Positions 21,510 to 32,256 are shown, numbered from the stretch's first letter. The stretch: 64,000 nucleotides of DNA from Shiraia sp. slf14 (GCA_000498155.1 AXZN01000023.1:620001-684000); one strand, 5' to 3'. The notes: a model not told the origin generated them from the sequence alone. Numbers and translations are program-made.

Positions 21510-24500
21510 CGTGCGAGTTAGCGTGGGTTGTTTACAAGAACCAGGGTTCGTGCCTCCCGTGCCTCACAACGCTTACTCTCCCTCACCTCGCTAGTCCTCT
21601 TATGCTGCACGATTCGATGCGGCTCTGCGAACGAACACACTCCATAGGGTGGATGACTTGTAATAGCTGTCGTCAGGCGACTTCGGTAGCTAGGGATAAG
21701 GGCCGGCGGGCTTTCAGGGAGCGCATCTGATAAGCTGATGGTACTCTTGGATAGGCATGGCGCGGGATGCAGCTATGTAGGTGATTCCAAACCGGCCAGG
21801 TTTGTTTACCCCGCCAGCATAGCGTCGTCGATTGCTTCGGGTTATAATCGTATGTGATTATCGTACTCTGTTGGCGTAAACGGGTATGTGATCATTCGAG
21901 ACGTATGCCAGAGCAGAGCAAAGACTTCTTCGAAAGTCGACTCTGCCTTTCAGCAACCAACTGAAGTATGCATACATTATCGATACTTCGCCCTGATCAA
22001 AAGATGCAGCGGGGTTCTGTCAGTTTCAAGGTGTGTCAGCTGCAATACTGTGATTGAATAATATCATTAGCGTTGGTGGACACACCTTTGAGCTTAAGCA
22101 AGTGCCACTGCAAGAGCACTGCAGCAGTACCCGAGAGACGTGTGGGGAAACCGCTGTTATAGGAGGGATGGACTAGAGCCTGCTCTAGCTCATGCCTTTC
22201 TCCGCCACAGCTCGTTGTCTGAGACGCCGGAACGTTCAAGCCGTGGGGGAATCTGGCTAGGGGGCTGGATCCTCCACTCTCAGCTATTGCAGATGGAGAT
22301 AAGTGCCGAGGGCAGAAGACGTGTAGTGGTTCTCCAGCAGCATTACGTGTCATCGAGCTGGTGGCGCATTGTACTGCAAGAGGTCATCTGCAACAACCCC
22401 CATCAAAAGTTGTCGAGAAAGCTCGAGACACGAGACTTTGCCACAATCGGTCCAAAGCTTGTATGGTGAGTGGATGTGGCTTCTCTGTTCCATTCATCCA
22501 TGCCGTCCAGTCGTGCTAAAGAACATTGTTGTTGGGAACTTGGAACGATCAGTCGGGTGACAGCGGCACAAAGACTGCCACCTTGGTTGCAATGTTTGTC
22601 GGGGTGGAGATCGTCCGCTGCAAGGTTGTACATTGGCCGTGTCCAGACGCGCATGTGCTTTGACACAGTCGGCAAGGCGGAGATGCGGCTCTGCTCTTTC
22701 TGATCAGAGAGAGATAAAAGAGTAGCACTGGCGTGGTTGTTTACCAAGAGATCATGAAGGGCATCTAGTCGAGAGATCAATGGAGAAAATTCATTCGGCG
22801 CTTAGATGCATCTGTGAGGGCGAATAAAAGTTTGTAAGTAATTCCATCTTGGACTTTGCTTGGTCTCGAAAGGCCGAGGGATTGCGGAGGTTAAGTAGAC
22901 ACCCAACACCTGCTGATGCACTAGGGGAAGGCGCTAAAAGAAAGCTTTGAAGGACTTCTGCAGCATGCACTTCTTGCCGTTGTCTTTGTCTTTCTTCCTG
23001 TGTCTAGACAGCCACTCATGCTGGCGTTGACACCCAGTCATACTTCCGCTCTGGGCGAGCTCGGCTGCTGATTACCCCCAAACGAGAGCCAGTGGGTCCA
23101 GGATAGGTCTCCAAGGTGGCATGGTTGTCTGCAGGATCGTCAGCATGTCCTTCACCGGACGACGGACCCTTGCCCCTCGACATCGACTTCTTCGTCAATA
23201 AGGACAGCAGAACAGAAGCCCACATTCACCGGTTTTATCGGCCACGGCAGAAAGACAACGCTCGGCCCAGACCAAGGTCATGCGCACATGAGGAGTGCTA
23301 GGAAGCTGTCCAGGGGCCAGTCGGCTTCGCGAGCTCTCGAAGCCACGCGTTTTCAACCACTCAGAGGGAAAATAATGCACACGAACCGAATGTCGTCCTG
23401 CAATGTTGCTTTCTTAGGGCCGTTAAACAAGCAGAATGGATCTTTATCATCATTCACGGCGATCACCCCGCAGCGGGCATGATGCACGTCCTTGTCAGTT
23501 TACAGTTTCTCGAGAGAGTGAACAGTTCATCGTGTATGCGCGCCGATAAACAGTTCATGCACTGTCAAGACGGATCGAAGCGCTGGACACAGCACAGCTC
23601 ATATCAACCCTCCAAGAAGGCAACGGTTGACGGGAATACAGTGGGTTGGCCACACAGACCTTGCCTAATGGGGCTTGACAGGTTCCCAAGAACACAACAG
23701 ACCAGAGAATGACACGGGATGATGGCGTTAATTCGGTTCAAATCAAGGAGAGCCCGCGGAACGGTTGACCGGAGATACTACCCTTCCTAATAGATGATGC
23801 AGAATAGATTGAGTAACCGCTGGGTATTCATGTCGTCTAAGTGGTCAGTTAGCCAAAGGTCTGCCAACCGTTGGCATGCGCCCCTGAGAGGACAGCAACA
23901 ATCACAATACCCCCTCTCCACCTAACCCAAGAAACATACGGCAATATGACGTCTAGGACGGAAGCCGATGACTTTATGGGGTCTTGGGCTGACCAGGCTG
24001 CGTGGACTGAATTATGTCGCAGGCCAAATGGGCTTTCCCCGGGGCAAAGAGCCAAGCTACAAGACATTTTATAGAATGCCTTGCTTCACAAAAGCACGGC
24101 GAATCAGGTCCAATTTATAAAGAGGGTGTGGACCCACTTTGGCCATCGATGCTCGAGGGATTGTCAACCGTCCGTGTAATTGCCGCTGGCTTCCTGGGCA
24201 AAGAGAATCGAGTCAAGGTACCGCGCGAATATGGAATCAATCAAGCTCGGGGGCACATTCATCCAATGCAAGTATCGAGCCGAATGGAAGTAGTTCGGTC
24301 ATAGTCCAATACCCCGACTAGGTAATACAGCTTGGGAGCTCGAGCAGCATGAGCAGCATTAGGTTTCGCCGGGCGTAATTGGTGCTTGTGGCTGCAGCAT
24401 TTCGTCCCAAAGCGAGCAACGTCCCCTGTAGTGGCGGTACAAATCAGTATTGAAGTAGGAGGTAAGACATCCATAACATGATACACGGAGGTTGAAAGAA

Positions 24501-24802
24501 GCTGCGGGAGCTAGGACGGAAAGATCGATGCAAAGTGTAGATTTGCAGTGAGACCAAATCGTGGCCAATCAAAACCTTGCAACACTAGCCAAAATTTTAC
24601 CTTTGGACTTCGCACAACCCACCCCCACCGCCACAGTTGTGAATTTTCATAAATCTGCACATCCACACCCCGCGATATTGCTCTCGCTAAAATCAGTGAT
24701 CTTGCTTTGTTCGCATCAAAGAAAACGTCCTGTGACCGAGTAGCGGACCAACTGCCCAGGAAGCAATAAAAACCAGTTGCGCACCGTGTGCCGTCTTTCA
24801 CA
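21510..24802. other. Gene-poor region
   Basis: More than 3 kb with no convincing gene. The longest ORFs use non-ATG starts and lack domains. No terminal repeats, target-site duplications or transposase-like frames are visible. The last 200 bases, CT-rich with AAAATTTT patches, are probably the NOB1 promoter and leader. Confidence 0.5.
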
Positions 24803-26257
24803 ATGGCTTCTCAAGCACAGCAGAAGCCGATACACTCTCTGATTTTGGATACTGGCCCTCTCATTAAGAACGCTGTTGCAATTTCTACCATCATCAACTC
24901 CGCCGAGGAAATCTTCACGACACCAGCTATTCTCTCTGAGATACGAGATGAGAGCACCAGGTCACGGGTTCAGACAACCCTTGTGCCGTTTTTGAAAATC
25001 AGGAACCCTACTCCAGCTAGCTATGATGCCGTGATAGCATTCAGTAAGAAGACTGGAGACCATGCGGTGTTAAGTAGGCAAGATTTGGGTATTTTGGCGC
25101 TAGCCTACGAAGTTCATTGCGAGAAGAACGGAGGTCCTTGGGGATTAAGAGAAGCGCCAAGGCAGCCAGTGAAGAAAAAGCCTGAAGAAAAACAGGATTT
25201 GGAGAAAGAGCCACAAGAACAAGCCAGCACAGCAGATCATGAACAGACGCCTATCGAAGGGCAAACTGCACAAAACGGAGAGATCCCCATCATCCCCGAA
25301 ACTGCGCAAACCCAGGATTTGGCAGTTTTACAAGAGAAGAATGATGAAAGCTCAGAACAGCGCACAGAAGTAACCTCAACACACGAAACACCAAATGCTA
25401 CCGAACAAGGAAACGAAAGTGTTCTAACCATCGAAGAACCAATTTCGAACAACCCAGTTCCAGACGAAGTCACTACGTCACAAGAGACCACAACAACCCA
25501 GGAAGCCTCTCAAGAGCCCACCACAGCGCCAGAAAGCATCTCACAAGATTTATCCCAACTCAAAATCTCCAAAGAAACCCCTCCCTCACCTCCAGATACA
25601 GATGACTCAGACAGCGACGGCGAATGGATCACGCCCTCCAATCTGACCCAACGACAAGCCAAAGACGCAGGCCTCCAAACCGCCCGCACCTCCAACCAGC
25701 AACAAATGGACGTAGCAACCATGACCATCGATTTCGCCATGCAAAACGTCCTCCTCCAAATGAACCTCCATCTCCTCTCCACCAACATGCAACGCATCAA
25801 ACACCTCAGTTCCAAGGTCCTCCGCTGCCACGCCTGCTTCAACATCGTCAAGCAAATGGACAAGCAATTCTGCCCCCGCTGCGGCGGCGCAAGCCTGCAA
25901 CGCGTATCCTGCTCAACCAACGCAAAAGGCGAATTCAGAATCCACCTCGCGAAGAACTACCAGTACAACAAGCGCGGCGATAAGTACAGCGTTCCCAAGC
26001 CTATTGCGGGCACGGCAAATGGCAAGTGGAGCGGCCAGGGTGGTGGTCAGGGTGGTTGGGGACGAGACCTCATTCTCGCGGAGGATCAGAAGGAGTATCA
26101 GAAGCAGATGGATGAGAATAGGAGGAAGGGGAATAAGGGGCATGATCTTATGGATGAGGATTATTTGCCGAATATTCTTACGGGCGATAGGGGGAGGGCT
26201 GGTGGGAGGCCGAAAGTGGGCGCGGGGAGGAATGTTAATTCCAGGAAGAGGTTTTAG
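24803..26257 (+). CDS. NOB1: NOB1, 20S pre-rRNA D-site endonuclease
   Basis: An intronless gene of 484 residues. NOB1 cleaves the 3' end of 18S rRNA (site D) in cytoplasmic pre-40S particles. The PIN domain starts at once (HSLILDTGPLIKN, metal-binding Asp16; later TPAILSEIRDE and GDHAVLSRQDLGILALAYE). It is interrupted after about residue 115 by a long Glu/Gln/Thr-rich linker, as is usual in fungal NOB1. A zinc ribbon follows at about 342-366 (CHACFNIV...FCPRCGG) and then a basic, Gly-rich tail with the conserved PKPIAG...NGKWSGQGGG and ILAEDQKEY. The ATG at 24803 is used; an in-frame GTG five codons earlier is not a credible start. Confidence 0.95.
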   Translation: MASQAQQKPIHSLILDTGPLIKNAVAISTIINSAEEIFTTPAILSEIRDESTRSRVQTTLVPFLKIRNPTPASYDAVIAFSKKTGDHAVLSRQDLGILALAYEVHCEKNGGPWGLREAPRQPVKKKPEEKQDLEKEPQEQASTADHEQTPIEGQTAQNGEIPIIPETAQTQDLAVLQEKNDESSEQRTEVTSTHETPNATEQGNESVLTIEEPISNNPVPDEVTTSQETTTTQEASQEPTTAPESISQDLSQLKISKETPPSPPDTDDSDSDGEWITPSNLTQRQAKDAGLQTARTSNQQQMDVATMTIDFAMQNVLLQMNLHLLSTNMQRIKHLSSKVLRCHACFNIVKQMDKQFCPRCGGASLQRVSCSTNAKGEFRIHLAKNYQYNKRGDKYSVPKPIAGTANGKWSGQGGGQGGWGRDLILAEDQKEYQKQMDENRRKGNKGHDLMDEDYLPNILTGDRGRAGGRPKVGAGRNVNSRKRF

Positions 26258-26444
26258 ATGTTGTTTATTTGGTTGGGTATGAGATGGACGATATATGCAT
26301 GAGGTTATGTTACTAGAGGCTATACCAGCATTATATGGGCGTTATGGGAATTCAAAAGCTATTTTGTTCATTTGCGCTTCGACATCTATGAGTGTGTCTA
26401 GATTGGGTATCACAAAGCAAGTACATATGATCCATGTCATGGCA

Positions 26445-27449
26445 TTACCTTTCCATGCCCCATACAATCACGTTTCCATCACCACCAGCACTAGCCCATT
26501 CTCTCCTTGTTTTGCAGAATGTCACAGCTGATACCACATCTCTCTTCCCTGTAGGCTGCGCAAGTCCCTTCCCTTTGACCTCGCGCATCTCAGAATGCTT
26601 GAAGCGATGTAGAGCCTCGCCTCCTAGCACATCCCACGCGAATATCATGCCGTTGTCGCTTCCGCTGATAACAACACTGTCATTGAGCCCCAGAGTACTT
26701 CGAACTCGAAGATCCTTGTTGATGAAGGCGTCATCCGAGTAGGTCTTGAGCAGCTGGCCATTCATGCGATCCATTAGTCGTACCGTGGAATCCAACGAGC
26801 TGACTAGCAATTCTGTGCCTTTTTTTGTTACACTGAGGCTTGTACACGGGTGGCCAATAACATCAGCCTGGCACATGCCTGTCCTCAGATCATAGCTCCT
26901 CACTCTGCCATCCACACTCGTTGCCAGTATTTCTGCATCGTGGATTGCAATGTCTGTGATACTATCTTTTGCGTCGTCGAGCGTCATGATCGGCCTGAAG
27001 CTGTTGCTCTTGATATCCCATATTTTAACAGTACCATCAAAGCTTCCCGTAACGATTACGCTGTCCCCTTCTCCTCCAAACACCCCTCTGTTTACCCTCC
27101 CTGCGTGCCCAGTGAATCGCCGGACTGTCTGAGCAGTTTGTACATCCCAGAAGAACACTGTCTTATCGCCGCCTGTACTCACGAAGCGATCGTTTGCTTC
27201 ATTGACATCGATGCTGAGAACCTCGTACCCATGCGCACTGTATTTGTTCACAAGGCCGGGTGGGGGTGTAGAGGATGCAGATGGCGCAACAGAGGATGTC
27301 GGCGCTTTCTTAGGGTTGTAAAGGCGGATTGTTCGGTCGGCGGAACCAGTAAGGATATAAGATTGGTTTCCGGAAGAGTATGCGACAGCGTGAACGATGC
27401 CATTGTGGCCAGTGAGTTTTGCGACTGGAGTGGCGGGGAAGGCGGACAT
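26445..27449 (-). CDS. WD40 protein, WDR83/MORG1 ortholog
   Basis: An intronless frame of 334 residues starting MSAFPATPVAKLTGHNG. Seven WD repeats fill the protein (LTGSADRTIRLYNPKK, VSTGGDKTVFFWDVQT, VTGSFDGTVKIWDIKS and so on). Order and length match WDR83/MORG1, a beta-propeller scaffold found with MAPK modules and with the spliceosome. A short Ser/Pro insert sits after the first repeat. The longer frame to 27482 begins with TTG and is not used. It shares a 316-base divergent promoter with the ICln-like gene. Confidence 0.87.
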   Translation of the reverse strand: MSAFPATPVAKLTGHNGIVHAVAYSSGNQSYILTGSADRTIRLYNPKKAPTSSVAPSASSTPPPGLVNKYSAHGYEVLSIDVNEANDRFVSTGGDKTVFFWDVQTAQTVRRFTGHAGRVNRGVFGGEGDSVIVTGSFDGTVKIWDIKSNSFRPIMTLDDAKDSITDIAIHDAEILATSVDGRVRSYDLRTGMCQADVIGHPCTSLSVTKKGTELLVSSLDSTVRLMDRMNGQLLKTYSDDAFINKDLRVRSTLGLNDSVVISGSDNGMIFAWDVLGGEALHRFKHSEMREVKGKGLAQPTGKRDVVSAVTFCKTRREWASAGGDGNVIVWGMER

Positions 27450-27765
27450 GATGACTATGCAGTCTGGCTGAATACCTTTCAAGGCATCTTCATATAAACG
27501 CGACTACCAGTATCAGAGACAGACACTAATACGGAGGTAAGTGAATGGCGAAAAGAAAAGAGGGCATAGAGGTCCCACCAAAACCTGGGGGAGCTATGAC
27601 GCACCGGCTCAACTTCGGCAAACTTTTTGGTGCCTATGAGACAGCTCCCTTGAGCTTTTGCGACTTTCGCAACAACCACAAAACCGATAAAGTCCAAGCA
27701 TCTGTACTTCTCCCTTTCAGTCGCAAGGTCTTCTTGAGCTCATACTTAATCTCAGGTTGTTCAAA
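27450..27765. promoter_or_regulatory. Divergent promoter WDR83 / ICln
   Basis: Only 316 bases separate the two start codons. Both genes are splicing-linked in other eukaryotes (WDR83 in spliceosomes, ICln in Sm-core assembly), so shared control would make sense; this is inference. Confidence 0.45.
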
Positions 27766-28580
27766 ATGGCGCTCCGTCACCTCGATACCGCACCTAAGAC
27801 CGAGGACTTCACCCCACTACAAGAGCACCAGGAACAAACACCAACAACCTTCTTCGGTGCAAACTCAATACTACATGCCCATTACTCTGGCCTCACTCTA
27901 TCTTGTTCAGAAGCTCAGCTGCAACAAGATGCAGTTTTCGCCAAGTTCAGCGCAGAGCAAGATGGGGAGGATTCCCTGGTGAAGAACATCGATATCTGGG
28001 TCACCTCAGAGTAAGTATAAGCTTTTATAGGTTGGGTGCCCGACCAAAAAGACTTACCGCATCAAGAAACCTCATCCTGTTCCAAACCAGCCCTTCGCCT
28101 ACTGGTGTCGCGATTCCATACCCCTCAATCGCTCTTCACGCCACTATGAAGTACAAGTCAACAGTCGACGCACTTTATATGAGCCTCTCACTGAACGATG
28201 TTGAGACTGTCAACAACGAAGAAGATATACAGACACTCGAAATCACGGTCCTTCCTCCAAACTACTCCTCGAACCCTGAGAGCGCATGTATCAAGGACAT
28301 CTTTGGTGCCATGAACACTTGCTCAGACCTGCACCCCGACCCAGACGCAAGCGGTGATGAAATTGGTGACGAGATCCTAGATGACAGTGCGCCAGGCGCT
28401 AGTGGTTGGATCACTGCTGAGAACATGGATCAGTACATGGATGAGGATGGCAACTTTCGAGCGACTGTCATTGGCGGAGAGGAGTTGGGTCCAGGCGCAG
28501 GAACAGTCAGGCCACGGGAAGACGAGGATGGCGCTAATGGCGTAAATGGTCACGAGGAAAAGTATCATCGCACAGACTAA
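27766..28580 (+). CDS. ICln/Lot5-family protein (methylosome subunit-like)
   Basis: Exons 27766-28010 and 28067-28580 (56-nt intron, GTAAGT, branch CTTAC) encode 252 residues. The N-terminal PH-like fold is recognisable from GANSILHAHYSGLTLSC, then KNIDIWVTSENLILFQ across the splice, and GVAIPYPSIALHAT. The C-terminal third is highly acidic with WITAENMDQYMDEDG, as in pICln. Family members chaperone Sm proteins for snRNP assembly and were first described as chloride-conductance or volume regulators. In fungi the Lot5 branch is poorly characterised. The alternative first ATG within the leader is out of frame. Confidence 0.85.
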
Positions 28581-29115
28581 ACCCACAGCGTGTAGTCATG
28601 GACGACGGAATGATAATGAAGGAAACCTACGGTTGAATGATATCCCTGGAAGATTTTGAGTAGGAGGTTGTGTTAATGACACAATCACGGGAGTATGTAT
28701 ATCCTACACCGTGCAAAGCATGACGATACTAAACGAACAGCATGTATCAAACCAAAAGTACCATGCACTGCCGATAAGCTTCGGTTGGTCCCAGAGTCAT
28801 CTTGCGCCCTCACACACAGTAGAGTCTGAGCTTAAAAACAATCTTCGATTGGGCAACGGACAATGAAAAAAAATTAAAGATATCTAAATAGGACCAATAT
28901 TATGGTCGTATACTGCTTCCTACACCCGTGCCAAATGATTCATACTTGATGCTTGCCTTGGTTGGCACGATCGACCCACTGACTCAAACACTCTGTCACA
29001 AGCCCTCATACTCCCAGTCATCTTCAAGATATAAAAGGGCTGCTTGCTTCTCCACTTTTGGAAACACATACATTACGCATACGATATCACAAATAAGCAA
29101 GAATTACAGTCAACC
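28581..29115. promoter_or_regulatory. Upstream region of small secreted protein 1
   Basis: AT-rich spacer that contains, towards its end, a TGACTCA motif (28980-28986) and a TATAAAA box (29030-29036), 86 bases before the ATG. The arrangement is repeated before the next family member. Confidence 0.5.
28980..29036 (+). promoter_or_regulatory. TGACTCA + TATA promoter module 1
   Basis: CACTGACTCAA, then GTCACAA, then TATAAAAGGGC. TGACTCA is the classic Gcn4/AP-1-type binding site; whether it is used here is unknown. Confidence 0.5.
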
Positions 29116-29466
29116 ATGTTCTTCCACTTCCTCACCGCGATTACGCTTACACTCTTGGCCAACACCGAACCTGTGCCTATATGGCTAACGAAGAATAGCA
29201 GCGACACCATTTGTGGTAATATTTCTAATCCGACTGAAGGCATATTAGATTACATGCGGCCTTCTACATGCTATCGCTCCGAAACCAACAAAGGCTGGAC
29301 TACAGTGACAATGATTCAATGTCGCATATGCTACACATTTCAATTTTGGGACTGTAGGGGCAATTATACTTGGCAGGGCACAACACGTTCAGGCTGGCCT
29401 TACAATATCCCTAAGGCATATAGTTTTCTCTGTATTGACTCAGAAAGCGATGGGTGGAAGGTTTGA
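29116..29466 (+). CDS. Small secreted cysteine-rich protein 1
   Basis: 116 residues, unspliced. A short hydrophobic N-terminus (FFHFLTAITLTLLANT) looks like a signal peptide. The mature part has six cysteines at about 33, 52, 69, 72, 80 and 106, with the core QCRICYTFQFWDC followed by WQG. The same Cys pattern and the aromatic W-[QW]-G motif recur at 30051-30391 and 31137-31433, so it belongs to a local tandem family. Such small, secreted, cysteine-rich, clustered proteins are candidate effectors or antimicrobial/interaction proteins. No named family was recognised. One N-glycosylation sequon (NYT) lies in the core. Confidence 0.72.
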   Translation: MFFHFLTAITLTLLANTEPVPIWLTKNSSDTICGNISNPTEGILDYMRPSTCYRSETNKGWTTVTMIQCRICYTFQFWDCRGNYTWQGTTRSGWPYNIPKAYSFLCIDSESDGWKV

Positions 29467-30050
29467 ACATCGTTGTTCGGGAAAGGGCCTCGATGGGCTT
29501 CAAGAAGGATGGAATACTGTAAGATCTAGATCCATACTGAATTTGTTTTTTTTTTCTAATTTGTTTGACTAGACGTACAAGATTTATAAGGGCACTTGGC
29601 GTATATCACTATGTACCTTAAATGATTTTCCTGAAAGCTATCAACGACAAGTTTGATTCTCGGTTTACGACTCGCTCATATTATAATACCAGATAGATTG
29701 AAATCTGAATTAGCCATTCCAAAATCTCGTCAAACCACAAATACCACATACACTCACAACCTCATCGGTGATTTTGAGTAGAAAACGCAAGATTATATCG
29801 GTTCGAGGTCATATACACAACTATGAATAAGGTCAAACTATATGACACTCCTTGCTTTCACATAATTGCAGTCATTCCTTCTACAGCTGACTCTGTCCAT
29901 TCACTGACTCAAGTGCACAGTCACAAAGAGCAGCCATATGGTCTGTAAAGTCTTTTATCCTCGAAGTATAAAGGGCCCTCGACACGTCTTCTCTCACAAG
30001 CAATTTACATCACTCTATATTCAATAACGATAACCTCAACAACTTCAGTT
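29467..30050. promoter_or_regulatory. Spacer and promoter of copy 2
   Basis: AT-rich spacer. Its 3' part repeats the layout of the first promoter: CACTGACTCAA at 29902-29912, GTCACAA near 29920 and TATAAAGGGC at 29967-29976. Confidence 0.5.
29905..29972 (+). promoter_or_regulatory. TGACTCA + TATA promoter module 2
   Basis: Same element order as the module before copy 1. The TATA box lies 84 bases before the ATG, against 86 bases in copy 1. This supports duplication of gene and promoter together. Confidence 0.5.
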
Positions 30051-30391
30051 ATGTTGCTCAAGCTCCTCACTGCCATTGCTTCCGCGCTTCCTGTTGGTTT
30101 TCCTCTGAATGCCAGCCACCTAACAACGCCACTCTGGCACCAATAGAACAATATCCCGTCGCTTGCGGCGACCTTTTTAACAACAATCCTGGCTCGACTA
30201 GGCTAACGCCTATCTGTTGCTTTAACAACACATCTGGTGTGCCCTGGAGGAAAGTGATCATGACGTCCTATCGGAATTGCTTCATATACGAGAATTACTC
30301 CTGTCAGGGCTTGCAGACTTGGCAGGGAGCACCGGTCCCTATCTGGACATTTCCGATACGCGGTAGTCGAAGTTTCTTCTGTGTACCATAA
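30051..30391 (+). pseudogene. Frameshifted copy of the small secreted cysteine-rich family
   Basis: The ATG at 30051 begins a signal-peptide-like MLLKLLTAIASALPVG that closely resembles copy 1, but this frame stops at 30144. The remainder of the family pattern (ACGDLF, PICC, RNCFIYENYSC, TWQG, SFFC) continues in another frame to a stop near 30391. The only GT..AG pair that could splice the frames is 26 nt long, too short for an intron, so a one-base-type indel is the simplest reading. The first Cys of the CxxC core is replaced by Tyr and an additional Cys appears earlier. A sequencing or assembly error is possible. Confidence 0.65.
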
Positions 30392-31136
30392 AATGGTGTG
30401 GTCAAGAAGTTGGTGTCGTCAAATCCTCGAGATTTGATTGATCAGGAAAGCGGCAGGGACCGAGTGCAGCTGTTCCAGTCAATTCTCGAAGTTCGATAAC
30501 GACAATATGATGACTTCATTATTTTGTGAATGATCTAATGAGTTCGAAATTTGATATCACCTGAGTGTTAGTTCTCAATAGATCGTCTAATCGCTCAGAC
30601 CTCCTGACCCGAAGCATCTTTCAGTCATCCATGACCCAACACAACTATTAATGCCTACTCCAACACTTCGATACCTATTCCAGCAACTTGATACCCGCTC
30701 CAACACTTCGATTCCCGCTTCAACACATCGATGCCTGCACAAGCATATCAATGACTACACAAGCATTCCGCAAATATGCCGCTACGGGTTATCTTCATCC
30801 AATGATTAGCCATGCGAACCGCAGATACAACATTCTCAACACCTGTCAGATCCACAACGGCCACCAGATCTACAATATCTACAACATCGATGACATCTAC
30901 AACAACCACGATATCCACAATTTTCAAGAAATTTGTAGCACCCAGACTATTCGCAACATCAAGAACATTCACGACACCCGTTTCTGTGCCCTTTCACCCA
31001 CCCACTCCCAAATATATAATGTACACGCCCGCTTCACGTATCTCTCAAGGCACCTCAATCAAAACCTCAAGTCCGACGTAAACTCAACTTGATACAATCA
31101 GAAATATCCCACTTAACCGAATTCACACTGTCAACC
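30392..31136. other. Spacer with degenerate tandem repeats
   Basis: Contains about five degenerate 20-base units (30658-30768) and a Thr/Ser-coding low-complexity stretch (30812-31000; ACA/TCT-rich). ORFs here are repeat-derived and are not called as genes. Confidence 0.5.
30658..30768 (+). repeat. Degenerate 20-bp tandem repeat
   Basis: Units resemble CTCCAACACTTCGATACCCG with substitutions; about five copies, decaying towards the 3' end. Confidence 0.65.
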
Positions 31137-31433
31137 ATGTGGGCGCCACTCTTCTACTTCTTCGCCCTCGTGGGCATGCTCGCTACATCCACCTCCGCTC
31201 AAACTCGCTGTGGAATTCTCAAATCCGCATCTCGGACCGACGACATGTACATCACCGGATACTGCACCAATATCGTAGACGACGAACCCTGGTACCTACT
31301 CAAGAACCAAAACCGAAAATGTGGTATCTGCATGACTTTCGAGGGCAGGGATTGCACCGGCAGAGAGACGTGGTGGGGAGGCCCTGACCTTGCCGTTCAG
31401 CTTCCTGACTCCCGGAGCTACTTCTGTTTGTAG
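31137..31433 (+). CDS. Small secreted cysteine-rich protein 3
   Basis: 98 residues. A clear signal peptide (FYFFALVGMLATSTSA, cleavage probably before QTRC) precedes a mature part with six cysteines at about 25, 43, 62, 65, 73 and 97. The core KCGICMTFEGRDC and the following TWWGG match copies 1 and 2, and SYFC ends the protein as SFLC/SFFC do in the others. It is the tidiest copy. Its promoter lacks the TGACTCA module shared by copies 1 and 2. It is a candidate apoplastic effector; function is not known. Confidence 0.78.
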   Translation: MWAPLFYFFALVGMLATSTSAQTRCGILKSASRTDDMYITGYCTNIVDDEPWYLLKNQNRKCGICMTFEGRDCTGRETWWGGPDLAVQLPDSRSYFCL

Positions 31434-31972
31434 ACTGTGTGCGGCACAGTCTGTTGGTGGGCGCGGCACGGCTGGTATATTGTACTTGGCGTTGGTGCTG
31501 TGAAGAGGGGTTCAAGGCCTGATCGGTGAGGATCGGTTCTTTGTGTATCTAGTTTGGGGACATGGGTTTGGGAACATGAGTTCGGGAACATGTTGGAAGG
31601 GGTACAAGGAAATATTGGGGGAGGCGTAAAGGAATTCAATGACGTTGAAGTGTCTAAAGTTTTTTGATATGCTGTTGTGACATGTGTGCAGTGATTCATG
31701 TGTTGTTGATGGTTGATATGTGATTGAGCAAACGCATTTCTTTTAAGTATATACGCTTTATGTGTTCCCGAAGACGTGTCCGCAAACCCGTCGCTTTCTA
31801 AGAAATATAGTTGTAATTATCTTCAGGCCCACGTCGATAACTCAAGTCTCAAATCCCAGATTCCGAAATTCCTTATCTTGGAATTCCAATACCCGACTTC
31901 CGCGGTCCTGAATTCTTGATTTTCCTTTCCCAGATTTCGGAAACGGGAATTTCCAAATTCGAAGTTCCAATA
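31434..31972. other. Intergenic region with GAATTCC-like words
   Basis: From about 31840 to 31970 the sequence is a loose repetition of ATTCC/AATTC words (CAAATCCCAGATTCCGAAAT and similar), like the patches at 37.7-38.9 kb. No gene is seen. Confidence 0.45.
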
Positions 31973-32194
31973 ATGACGTCCATTGACAACCTCCTTAAAC
32001 TCTCAACCGAATTATCGCAACTTGGCACCGAGCTATCACAAGTTGCTGGGAAGCTAGCAGAAGCGGCATCTCTACTCCAGCAAGAAGCTGCAAACATTGC
32101 CGAAGAGATGTCAAAACAATGGGGCATCGACGTGTCAGTTAACGTGGGTGTGAGACAAGGAAGACATACTGTGGAAGTGAGCAAGTCGGCGTGA
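31973..32194 (+). CDS. Small helical protein of unknown function
   Basis: 73 residues from the ATG at 31973. Residues 5-45 form a strongly heptad-like helix (LLKLSTELSQLGTELSQVAG), and the last 25 look like a beta pair (DVSVNVGVRQGRHTVEVS). No signal peptide. I do not recognise it. It converges with the minus-strand gene at 32257 and lies beside another small helical gene, so the three may have a common history. The composition is protein-like, but with this length a chance ORF cannot be excluded. Confidence 0.5.
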   Translation: MTSIDNLLKLSTELSQLGTELSQVAGKLAEAASLLQQEAANIAEEMSKQWGIDVSVNVGVRQGRHTVEVSKSA

Positions 32195-32256
32195 TGCATC
32201 GGTTTGGCTTTTGCTCTTGGATATCGATTTATATTGAAGAAGTTGTTACTTGTTAT

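Noticed and set aside
22860..22930. Possible 5S rRNA fragment (GCGGAGGTTAAGTAGACACCC)
   Set aside because: Only a few bases resemble the 3' part of 5S rRNA; the 5' half and internal control regions are absent.
21510..24802. Transposon remnant or RIP-mutated repeat
   Set aside because: No terminal repeats, no transposase-like frames and no strong AT enrichment were seen; nothing specific could be claimed.
30072..30145. Intron joining the two frames of the broken secreted-protein copy
   Set aside because: The only GT..AG pair that corrects the frame is about 26 nt and has no branch site; a frameshift is more likely.
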